Source: an uncultured Lachnospiraceae bacterium
GTDB lineage: Bacteria > Bacillota > Clostridia > Lachnospirales > Lachnospiraceae
Direction of reading: 5' to 3'
NCBI GenBank assembly: GCA_910583895.1
Contig: CAJTYJ010000014.1
Coordinates: 49,835-61,565, forward strand
DNA: 11,731 nucleotides
Shown here: in pieces, positions 1-6,248 of the stretch
How positions within the stretch are numbered: position 1 is the first letter of the stretch
Layout: the number at the start of each line of letters is the position of its first letter
The notes under the pieces: model-generated
Seen by the model: only the letters and a program-made list of their open reading frames with translations
The model's database searches: none
What the model was told of the DNA's origin: nothing
Position numbers and translations under genes: made by a program

Positions 1-348
1 AAAGAGGATGCAACGATCGAGCTGCCGGATCTTGGACTGGAAGGAGAGGCAGAGCCAGCATCCGAAGAATGGGAAGAAATTCCAGGACCGGATCTGAAAG
101 AGGATGCAACGATCGAGCTGCCGGATTTTGGGCTGGAAGGAAAGACGGAGCCGGCACCGGAAGAACAGGAAGAAATTCCAGAGCCGGATGTAAAAGAGGA
201 TACGACGATCGAGCTGCCGGATCTTGGACTGGAAGGAGAGACAGAGTCAGCATCCGAAGAACGGGAAGAAATTCCAGAGCTGGATGTAAAAGAGGATACA
301 ACAATCGAACTGCCGGATTTTGGGCTGGAAGAAGAAACAGAACCGGAA
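1..348 (+). repeat. In-frame 96-bp tandem repeat (3 full units plus a partial fourth)
   Basis: Units start at 1, 97, 193 and 289, each with AAAGAGGAT; the fourth loses similarity after about 345. Each unit encodes 32 residues on the pattern KED-x-TIELPD-x-GLE followed by an acidic Pro/Glu stretch ending EEIP. Since unit 1 begins exactly at the window edge, more units probably lie upstream. The period is a multiple of three, so copy-number change keeps the downstream ATPase domain in frame. Confidence 0.93.
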
Positions 349-1641
349 GTGCCGGAAGAAGCTTCGAAAACCGGTGCTGAGAAAGGCACGGGCATGGGAC
401 GTTCGGAAGCAGTGACAGAAGAAGACCCAGAAGAAGCACCTTCCCAGAACTCTGGACCCATCAGCATTGATGAAATTCTGACAGAATGGCAAAATAAGAA
501 AAAAGAGACCGAGGCAATTCTAAAGGCAGAATCCGAGAAGGCCCGGATCCGCAAGGAAAAAGTCCGGCAGGAAACGGCAGAGCTGATGAAGCTGATCGCC
601 GGAGAATCCAGCGAAATCCCGGAAGAGGTCCGGCGGATTTTAAGCGAGGTGGATAAGGCGGAAAAAGAGGAAGAAGAGCCGGTTGTCACAGAAGATGATC
701 TGCCTCCGGATCTGGATGAAGAAGACGGCGAAGATGAGTTTGTCGTCGAAGATTTGGAGGACACAGGGGAGCTGGCAGGCGGTGCAAAACGTGTGAGGGC
801 TTCTTCTGGGTCTTCTATGAATATGATACAGGAGTTAGAGCGCTCCCTGGCGGCGGAAGTGTCGGAGATGGCAGTCAATGCCGGCCATCTGACCAAGGAA
901 CAGGCACATTTGTTCGCGTACTTCACATCTGTAAAAGGAATGAGCAAACAGTTATCGGTGCTGTTTAAGGACAATCCCAGGACCGGGAAGCCAAATTCTT
1001 CCAGCGGTAATCTGATTATCACCGGAGAACAGGGGAATGGGAAGACTACTCTGGCCATTGACATCGTGAAAGCACTGCAAAAGCAGGGGCGGATTGAAGG
1101 AAAGCGCCTGGCCAAAATCAGCGGTCAGAAGCTGAATACCAAAGACATCTATGAGATTATGAAGAAGCTGAAGGGCGGAGCGTTGATCATCGAAAGCGCC
1201 GGAGGACTTTCGGATGCAACTTTGATGGCACTGAGTCTTGCCATGGAGTCAGATACCGGCGGCCTTCTTGTAATCCTGGAAGATTCTGCAGAAGAAGTAG
1301 AGCAGCTGTTTCACCGAAATAAAAATTTTGCATCCAAATTTGACCACACCATCGACATTCCGGTGTTTACCAATGATGAGCTGGTATCTTTTGGAAAATC
1401 CTATGCCCAGGAGCTTGGGTATACCTTTGATGAGTTTGGGGTGCTGGCGCTTTACGATCAGATCGGGAGCAGACAGACCAACGATCACATGGTTATGGTG
1501 GCAGAAGTTAAAGATATCATTGACGGCGCCATCGAGCATGCGGGCAAGGGAAGCATCCGTCATCTGCTGGAAAAAGTGACAAAGAAGAGTGTGGATGAGT
1601 TTGGCAACCGTCTGCTTCGGGAAGCAGATTTTGTGGAGTAA
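1..1641 (+). CDS. Repeat-containing protein with degenerate CbxX/CfxQ-like AAA domain (5'-partial)
   Basis: The reading frame is open from base 1, so the true start lies upstream; GTG at 349 is only an internal codon. The visible 546 residues begin with acidic 32-residue repeats (codons 1 to about 116). A charged, probably coiled-coil stretch follows (codons about 159-199), then a very acidic linker. The C-terminal P-loop domain starts near codon 335. Walker A is GEQGNGKT at codons 342-349. A region matching the CbxX/CfxQ-type AAA pattern follows: GG-x-L-hh, then where that family has Asp-Glu this protein has Glu-Ser (codons 398-399). The family segment with arginine-finger residues reads NFASKF here, so the expected Arg residues are replaced. 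ATP may be bound but hydrolysis looks doubtful. I do not recognise a specific function. It could be a scaffold or regulatory pseudo-ATPase. The stop lies 6 bases before the next gene, so co-transcription is likely. Confidence 0.8.
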   Translation, partial: KEDATIELPDLGLEGEAEPASEEWEEIPGPDLKEDATIELPDFGLEGKTEPAPEEQEEIPEPDVKEDTTIELPDLGLEGETESASEEREEIPELDVKEDTTIELPDFGLEEETEPEVPEEASKTGAEKGTGMGRSEAVTEEDPEEAPSQNSGPISIDEILTEWQNKKKETEAILKAESEKARIRKEKVRQETAELMKLIAGESSEIPEEVRRILSEVDKAEKEEEEPVVTEDDLPPDLDEEDGEDEFVVEDLEDTGELAGGAKRVRASSGSSMNMIQELERSLAAEVSEMAVNAGHLTKEQAHLFAYFTSVKGMSKQLSVLFKDNPRTGKPNSSSGNLIITGEQGNGKTTLAIDIVKALQKQGRIEGKRLAKISGQKLNTKDIYEIMKKLKGGALIIESAGGLSDATLMALSLAMESDTGGLLVILEDSAEEVEQLFHRNKNFASKFDHTIDIPVFTNDELVSFGKSYAQELGYTFDEFGVLALYDQIGSRQTNDHMVMVAEVKDIIDGAIEHAGKGSIRHLLEKVTKKSVDEFGNRLLREADFVE

Positions 1642-1647
1642 AAAGCG

Positions 1648-3456
1648 ATGAATTTGTTGACAGCAAAGGGTATATGGAAAAGCTACACAGACAAAGAGCT
1701 TTTTCGGGGAGTGGATCTCGGGATCGAAGATCAGGACAAGATTGGCATTGTCGGGATCAACGGAACGGGAAAATCCACCTTTCTGCGGATCCTGGCCGGG
1801 TTGGAAGAACCGGACCAGGGCGAGGTGGTAAAGGGAAACCGGGTGTACGTCCGCTACCTGCCGCAGAATCCGGAATTTCCTCCGGGAATGACGATTTACG
1901 ACTATGTGGTGACAGCCAACCGGACAGAGGACAACGAGTGGAGCATCGCGGGGGACAGCAAGGCGATTCTGCATCTGATGGGGTTTGAAGACGCATATGC
2001 AGTGATCGATCATCTCTCGGGCGGACAGAAAAAGATGGTGGCGCTGGCGGCGGCTCTGATGGCCAGCTGTGATCTTCTTTTGCTGGACGAACCGACCAAC
2101 CATCTGAACAGCGATATGGTGCTCTGGTTAGAGCAGGCGCTGATGCAGAGAAAAGGGGCACTGCTGATGGTGACCCATGACCGGTATTTTCTGGACCGTG
2201 TGTGCAGACGCATTGTGGAGATCGATAAAGGAAATCTTTACAGTTATCCATGCAGCTTCAGCGGTTTTCTGGAGGCAAAAGCGGCCAGGGAGGATCTGGA
2301 ACTTGCCACATACCAGAAAAATAAAAATATTCTCCGAATAGAACTGGAATGGATGCGACGGGGCGCCCGTGCCCGGTCAACGAAGCAAAAGGCACATATT
2401 CAGCGGTATGAAACTTTAAAAGAGGCGACAAAAGCGCCGGTGCAGGATCAGAAGGTGGAGATCGACACCGTATCCTCCCGACTTGGAAAAAAGACGCTGG
2501 AGCTGTCCGGACTTTGGAAAAGTTACGGGCCGCAGAAACTGATGGAGGATTTCAGCTATGCGTTCCGGAGGAAGGACCGGATTGGATTTGTAGGCCCCAA
2601 TGGCTGCGGGAAGACGACGCTGATGAAGATCATTATGGGACTGGAGAGACCGGACCAGGGGGCGGTGATCACCGGTCCAACGGTGAAAATTGGTTATTTT
2701 TCCCAGGAGAATGAATATCTGGATCCCGAGCAGAAGGTGATCGACTACATTCGGGATACGGCAGAGTATGTACAGACCGAGGAAGGCAGTGTATCGGCTG
2801 CCATGATGCTGGAGCGGTTTTTGTTTGACGGGGCGCTTCAGCACTCCCGGATCAAAAAACTGTCCGGCGGAGAGAAGCGGCGCCTGTATCTTCTGAAAGT
2901 GCTGATGGAGGCTCCGAATATTCTGATTTTGGACGAACCTACCAATGATTTGGACATCCAGACACTGGCCATACTGGAAGATTATCTGGACTGGTTTCCG
3001 GGGATCCTGATCATGGTGTCCCATGACCGGTATTTTCTGGACAAGACAGCGGAGCGTCTCTTTGCTTTTGAGGGCGGAGGAAAAATCCGTCAGTATGAAG
3101 GCGGGTATTCAGATTATCTGGAAGTCAGACAGCGAAAGAGCAGACCTCTGGCAGTTTCGGAGCGGACTGGAAAAGGCAGTGCAGAAAAGACAGAGAAAGT
3201 AAAGACGGTAAAACGTAAATTTACCTGGCAGGAACAAAAAGATTACGAGACCATTGAGGACGAGATCGCGAAGATTGAGGAAACGCTTGCAGATCTGGAA
3301 CAAAAGATGGACCTTGCGGCCACTGATTTTGTGAAGCTGAATCAGCTGACCCAAAAGAAAGAAGAACAAGAAGTACTTCTGGAAGAGAAGATGGAGCGAT
3401 ATCTGTATCTGAGCGATCTGGCTGACCAGATCGCTGCACAGACATCGGGTACTTAG
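1648..3456 (+). CDS. uup: ABC-F family ATPase, Uup/YfmR type
   Basis: A soluble 602-residue protein with two ABC ATPase domains and no membrane segments, as in ABC-F proteins that act on the ribosome. Domain 1 has Walker A GINGTGKST (36-44), signature LSGGQ (123-127), Walker B LLLLDEP (143-149) and H-loop His177. Domain 2 has Walker A GPNGCGKTT (316-324), LSGGE (405-409), ILILDEP (425-431) and His459. The linker holds EWMRRGARARSTKQKA (234-249), the hallmark I associate with the Uup branch, and the C-terminus (about 530-600) is a charged coiled coil, also typical of Uup. Both ATP sites look intact. Family knowledge links Uup/YfmR to relief of stalled ribosomes; antibiotic protection is less likely given this linker and tail. 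The ATG at 1648 is supported by GGAG at 1635-1638, which overlaps the upstream stop and suggests translational coupling. The gene is convergent with the next one, 21 bases away. Confidence 0.9.
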   Translation: MNLLTAKGIWKSYTDKELFRGVDLGIEDQDKIGIVGINGTGKSTFLRILAGLEEPDQGEVVKGNRVYVRYLPQNPEFPPGMTIYDYVVTANRTEDNEWSIAGDSKAILHLMGFEDAYAVIDHLSGGQKKMVALAAALMASCDLLLLDEPTNHLNSDMVLWLEQALMQRKGALLMVTHDRYFLDRVCRRIVEIDKGNLYSYPCSFSGFLEAKAAREDLELATYQKNKNILRIELEWMRRGARARSTKQKAHIQRYETLKEATKAPVQDQKVEIDTVSSRLGKKTLELSGLWKSYGPQKLMEDFSYAFRRKDRIGFVGPNGCGKTTLMKIIMGLERPDQGAVITGPTVKIGYFSQENEYLDPEQKVIDYIRDTAEYVQTEEGSVSAAMMLERFLFDGALQHSRIKKLSGGEKRRLYLLKVLMEAPNILILDEPTNDLDIQTLAILEDYLDWFPGILIMVSHDRYFLDKTAERLFAFEGGGKIRQYEGGYSDYLEVRQRKSRPLAVSERTGKGSAEKTEKVKTVKRKFTWQEQKDYETIEDEIAKIEETLADLEQKMDLAATDFVKLNQLTQKKEEQEVLLEEKMERYLYLSDLADQIAAQTSGT

Positions 3457-3477
3457 TGTGTGGTTTGCATCATTGAT

Positions 3478-4584
3478 TTATGAAGTTGCACAGATCGTGT
3501 CCGGAAACAGGCGCTGGATCACATCTTTGACGGTGGTGATTTGAGTCAGTGCTCCGGCATTGTCCCCGCAGAAGATCAGGCCATTGTCCGTATCGCCTTC
3601 GACTGCCCGGATAAGCGCCTGGGTGATGCAGTAAGGCGCTGTCTTGGGACTGCATTTTTCCAGACAGCGGTAGCAGCGGGAGATGGATTCCTTTCCCTGT
3701 TTCATTTTTTCAAGAAAAGCATTGCGAATGGCGCGGGCAGGCATTCCAACCGGGCTTTGGGTAATCTCGATATCTTCCGGGCAGGCATCAATATAAGCCT
3801 GTTTAAAGGGAAGAGCCGCATCGCACTCCTTGGTTGTCACAAAAGGAGTGGCAACCTGAACTCCGGCGGCGCCCAGTGACAGCATATGATCCACAGAGGC
3901 GGCATCCATGATTCCACCGGCGACAATGACGGGGATGTGGACGCCGTATTTTTCTGCAAAGCCATTCACACAGGCAAGGATGCGGCGGATCTCCTGATCA
4001 TAGTCAGAATCGAAGTGCTCCTCTTTCAGGTGTGCAAGCTGTTCCCTGGAAAAACCTAAATGTCCGCCGGCATGAGCGTCTTCGATCACAAGAAAATCTG
4101 CGGTGCGGTGATAGTGGCGGTCCCAGTTTTTTAAAAGAAGGCGGGCGGCTTTTTCGGAAGATACGATGGGAGCGATCCGGGTATCGGTTCCTTCGACATA
4201 TTGAGGCAGATCTACGGGAAGACCGGCGCCGGAGATGATCACGTCAGCGCCTGCCGCTGCCGCTGCCCGTACATAGTCCTCATAATCTCTTGTGGCCACC
4301 ATGATATTGAAACCCAAAAGACCGTCACAGGTACCGTCGGCTTTTTTTGCGATGGCTCTGGCTTTTTTCAGCTCTGCGCGAAGGGTCCGCAGATTGGCTT
4401 TTTTGGGATCCTGTTCAAAATCTGGTTCCCGATATCCGATCTGGGCGGTGGAAATAATACCGATCCCGCCTTCTTTTGCCACAGCGCCGGCAAGTCCCGA
4501 GAGGCTTACACCTACCCCCATGCCGCCCTGAATCAGAGGAAGTTTTGCTGTTTTATTGCCGATACAAAGTGTTTGCCGTTTCAT
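3478..4584 (-). CDS. FMN-dependent nitronate monooxygenase / FabK-like oxidoreductase with C-terminal Cys cluster
   Basis: A 368-residue TIM-barrel flavoprotein of the 2-nitropropane dioxygenase/FabK superfamily. Visible family motifs: IQGGMG (18-23, N-terminal flavin loop), AGGHLG (172-177, with the conserved active-site His175), VAGGIMD (221-227, phosphate-binding glycine strand) and GAAGVQVATPF (238-248). After the usual end of the barrel a tail of roughly 80 residues carries C-x2-C-x3-C at 304-311 plus Cys319, which could bind a metal or an Fe-S cluster. The family covers nitronate oxidation and the enoyl-ACP reductase FabK; sequence alone does not decide between them, but a FabT-like operator at its promoter favours a link to fatty-acid metabolism (inference). 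The start ATG at 4584 is preceded on its strand by the purine-rich AAAGGGAAA ribosome binding site. It is a single-gene unit, divergent from the sugar transport operon. Confidence 0.85.
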   Translation of the reverse strand: MKRQTLCIGNKTAKLPLIQGGMGVGVSLSGLAGAVAKEGGIGIISTAQIGYREPDFEQDPKKANLRTLRAELKKARAIAKKADGTCDGLLGFNIMVATRDYEDYVRAAAAAGADVIISGAGLPVDLPQYVEGTDTRIAPIVSSEKAARLLLKNWDRHYHRTADFLVIEDAHAGGHLGFSREQLAHLKEEHFDSDYDQEIRRILACVNGFAEKYGVHIPVIVAGGIMDAASVDHMLSLGAAGVQVATPFVTTKECDAALPFKQAYIDACPEDIEITQSPVGMPARAIRNAFLEKMKQGKESISRCYRCLEKCSPKTAPYCITQALIRAVEGDTDNGLIFCGDNAGALTQITTVKDVIQRLFPDTICATS

Positions 4585-4626
4585 AAGATTTCCCTTTCTG
4601 GACAGTAAAAGTATTTATGGAAGAAT

Positions 4627-4667
4627 AGCCCTATAATTATTTTGATACTCAAAGTAATTATAGGGCT
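4627..4667. promoter_or_regulatory. Long palindrome with FabT-like operator core over the -10/+1 of the oxidoreductase promoter
   Basis: Bases 4627-4644 and 4650-4667 form an inverted repeat of 18 pairs with one G-T mismatch and a 5-base centre. The core on the - strand is TTTGAGTATCAAA (4641-4653), a 5-3-5 palindrome matching the FabT consensus TTTGA-N3-TCAAA, with further flanking matches. It covers the predicted start site, where a repressor would block transcription. Since transcription should begin near 4650, the full hairpin would not be in the gene's own RNA, which argues for a DNA operator. Assignment to a FabT-type MarR repressor is inference from the motif. Confidence 0.65.
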
Positions 4668-4685
4668 TTCTTATACGGATGTCAA
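4657..4685 (-). promoter_or_regulatory. Consensus sigma-A promoter for the - strand oxidoreductase gene
   Basis: Read on the - strand, -35 TTGACA lies at 4680-4685 and -10 TATAAT at 4657-4662, separated by exactly 17 bases. Both hexamers match the consensus 6 of 6. The predicted start of transcription is near 4650, giving a leader of about 65 nucleotides to the ATG at 4584. Confidence 0.9.
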
Positions 4686-4818
4686 GAGAAATCGTATTAA
4701 AAACTACATGTTCTTTCAATTAAAATCATATTTCATGCATCTGCTGGTGCCGGATTTTCCAGGTGTACGGCGGGCTTAGAGCCATACTTGAGTAAAAATA
4801 GTAATAGTATCATATATA

Positions 4819-4834
4819 GTTTACATATGTAAAC
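4819..4834. promoter_or_regulatory. Perfect 16-bp palindrome, candidate upstream operator of the transport operon
   Basis: GTTTACATATGTAAAC reads identically on both strands. Its core ACATATGTA (4823-4831) recurs at 4882-4890 inside the downstream promoter, 59 bases on. It lies about 45 bases upstream of the -35. No regulator gene is in the window, so the binding protein is unknown. Confidence 0.55.
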
Positions 4835-4878
4835 AATCCCCCATAAAACAGCAGGGTGTTGCAAAAAAGAAAAAAAAC

Positions 4879-4896
4879 TTGACATATGTACGTCAA
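4879..4896. promoter_or_regulatory. Second, imperfect palindromic site overlapping the operon -35
   Basis: TTGACATATGTACGTCAA has matching ends TTGAC/GTCAA and contains the same ACATATGTA core as the perfect palindrome at 4819-4834. Lying directly on the -35, it would suit a repressor. The two sites together suggest cooperative or looping control by one regulator. Confidence 0.5.
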
Positions 4897-4907
4897 AATG
4901 CTATGCT
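4879..4907 (+). promoter_or_regulatory. Extended -10 promoter of the sugar transport/kinase operon
   Basis: -35 TTGACA (4879-4884), 17-base spacer, -10 TATGCT (4902-4907, 4 of 6), with an extended TG at 4899-4900. The -35 is preceded by an A-rich run (4863-4877) that may act as an UP element. The start of transcription should fall near 4914, giving a leader of about 98 nucleotides. Confidence 0.75.
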
Positions 4908-4952
4908 TGTTATGCAAAACAGTTTGGTAGTTGTATAAAATGTTGTGCAATA

Positions 4953-4989
4953 TGCCGACTGGCAAAACATAATCGGCAAATCCGATTAT
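4953..4989 (+). promoter_or_regulatory. Overlapping alternative hairpins in the operon leader
   Basis: TGCCGA (4953-4958) can pair with TCGGCA (4973-4978), while ATAATCGG (4969-4976) can pair with CCGATTAT (4982-4989, loop of 5). The two helices share 4973-4976 and exclude each other. The second ends 8 bases before GGAGGG (4998-5003). No known riboswitch class is recognised, and neither helix is followed by a T tract. Confidence 0.4.
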
Positions 4990-5011
4990 AGAAAGACGGA
5001 GGGTATTTACT

Positions 5012-6121
5012 ATGAAGAAAAAACTAAGCATCTTGTTGGCGGCTGCAATGACAGTTTCTCTGATTGGCTGTTCTGGCGGCGGAAGCGCATCGGAACCGGC
5101 GGCGGACAGTGAACCGGCTGCTGCAGAAGCAGAAGACAGTACACCGGATGCCGAAGAGGCAGAAGCTCCGGCAGATACGGGATCGGACAGCGCTGCAGAG
5201 GCGAAAGACAACAGCGAGTACACCATTGCGACAGTTGTAAAACTGACGGGTGTTGCCTGGTTTGACAGGATGCAGGTAGGCGTGGATCAGTTTGCGGCAG
5301 ATACGGGAGTTGACGCATACCAGACCGGCGCGAACACCGGTGACCCGGCGGCACAGGTGCAGGTAATTGAGGATGCCATCGCAGCAGGCGTGGATGCAAT
5401 CTGTGTGGTTCCGAACTCCACGGAGTCTTTGGAGACGGTTCTCCAGAAAGCAAGAGATGCAGGGATCGTGGTGATTTCCCACGAGGCTTCTGATGCGAAA
5501 AATGTAGATTACGACATCGAGGCATTTGATAATTCCGAGTACGGCGCTCATTTTATGGAGCAGCTTGGTGAGATGATGGGCGGAGAGGGACAGTATACGA
5601 CGTTCGTAGGTTCTCTGACCGCTACCTCCCACAATGAGTGGGTGGATGCTTCCACAGGACTTCAGGAAGAGAAGTATCCGAATATGGAAGTTTACAGCAA
5701 CAAGAATGAGACCACAGAGGATTCTGATAAAGCTTACGCGAAGGCAAAAGAGCTTCTGGCAGCGAATCCGGATCTGATTGGATTCCAGGGTTCCGCTATG
5801 ACGGACGCTCCTGGTATTGCACGTGCGATTGAGGAAGCAGGCAAAGAGGATTCTACCTATGTGATCGGTACTTCTCTGGTATCTGTGTCAGGCCAGTATC
5901 TGGAGTCCGGTGCCATTGATGAGATTTCCTTCTGGGATCCGGCACTTGCAGGTTATGCAATGAATGAGCTGGCACTTAAAGTGCTCAAAGGCGAGGAAGT
6001 GGCTGATGGTATGAGTCTGGAAGCAGAGGGATACCAGAATCTGAAGCTCGTTGATAAGGTGTTCTATGGAAAAGCATGGATCGATGTGACCGTTGATAAT
6101 ATGGGAGACTATGATTTCTAA
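5012..6121 (+). CDS. Sugar ABC transporter substrate-binding lipoprotein (LsrB/RbsB-like)
   Basis: A 369-residue extracytoplasmic binding protein. It has a lipoprotein signal peptide: MKKK, a hydrophobic stretch, then lipobox LIGC with the lipidated Cys20. An Ala/Glu/Pro-rich acidic tether spans about 22-68, then comes a two-lobed periplasmic-binding-protein domain (Peripla_BP_4 type) from about 69 to the end. The layout and the ending NMGDYDF resemble LsrB, as does VVKLTGVAWF (75-84) at the first strand. From memory of the LsrB structure, Lys35 is kept here (Lys77), but the Asp166-Gln167 pair that contacts AI-2 is replaced by Ser206-His207, so AI-2 is an unlikely ligand. It delivers substrate to the permease pair encoded downstream. 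ATG at 5012 follows GGAGGG by 8 bases. It is first in its operon, with its own promoter about 100 bases upstream and a hairpin after it. Confidence 0.9.
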   Translation: MKKKLSILLAAAMTVSLIGCSGGGSASEPAADSEPAAAEAEDSTPDAEEAEAPADTGSDSAAEAKDNSEYTIATVVKLTGVAWFDRMQVGVDQFAADTGVDAYQTGANTGDPAAQVQVIEDAIAAGVDAICVVPNSTESLETVLQKARDAGIVVISHEASDAKNVDYDIEAFDNSEYGAHFMEQLGEMMGGEGQYTTFVGSLTATSHNEWVDASTGLQEEKYPNMEVYSNKNETTEDSDKAYAKAKELLAANPDLIGFQGSAMTDAPGIARAIEEAGKEDSTYVIGTSLVSVSGQYLESGAIDEISFWDPALAGYAMNELALKVLKGEEVADGMSLEAEGYQNLKLVDKVFYGKAWIDVTVDNMGDYDF

Positions 6122-6190
6122 TTAAATTCAGCTGGCCTTATCAGGACTGATAAAAAAGCGGTTCTCCAAACAAGGAGGACAGTGAACAAT

Positions 6191-6224
6191 ACGAGGACTG
6201 TGATGGATACGTTACAGTCCTCGT
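6191..6224 (+). promoter_or_regulatory. Strong hairpin between binding-protein and ATPase genes (attenuator or mRNA-stabilising)
   Basis: ACGAGGACTGT (6191-6201) pairs perfectly with ACAGTCCTCGT (6214-6224). Four more pairs including wobbles extend the stem to 15 pairs around a GATA loop. It is followed by TTTATTAAATA, too poor in T for a clear terminator. Such hairpins after a binding-protein gene commonly raise its transcript level relative to the other transporter genes, by partial termination or by blocking 3' decay. Confidence 0.65.
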
Positions 6225-6248
6225 TTATTAAATAAGGAAGGAATAAGA

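Larger units (their letters stand above)
4585..5011. other. Divergent intergenic control region (427 bp)
   Basis: No gene is supported here. The left part (4627-4685) holds the promoter and palindromic operator of the - strand oxidoreductase gene. The right part (4819-5003) holds two palindromic sites, the operon promoter, leader hairpins and the ribosome binding site of the + strand transport operon. Between them, 4686-4818 is A+T-rich with no structure I can support beyond a short GGCT/AGCC inverted repeat at 4773-4783. Confidence 0.75.

Noticed and set aside
69..380. Second open frame through the tandem repeats
   Set aside because: It is a shadow produced by the same repeats in another frame: Arg/Gly-rich, no ribosome binding site. 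The frame that continues into the ATPase domain is the real one.
1249..2103. Long - strand open frame opposite the AAA and ABC-F genes
   Set aside because: It spans two well-supported + strand genes, matches no family I recognise, and has His/Cys/Phe-rich composition typical of antisense frames.
4627..4667. Palindrome read as an intrinsic (bidirectional) terminator
   Set aside because: It overlaps a perfect -10 and the predicted start site, has no strong T tract on either side, and no gene ends next to it. An operator fits better.
4585..5011. CcpA cre site in the operon control region
   Set aside because: No match to the cre consensus was found on inspection; the palindromes present lack its central CG.
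4810..5226. - strand open frame covering the operon promoter and the signal-peptide region
   Set aside because: Ser/Ala-rich antisense of the binding protein's tether; it would place a gene over a clear promoter and ribosome binding site.
5012..6121. Binding protein as an AI-2 receptor (LsrB)
   Set aside because: Overall resemblance is real, but the Asp-Gln pair that contacts AI-2 in LsrB is Ser-His here, and no LsrK, LsrF or LsrG gene is present.
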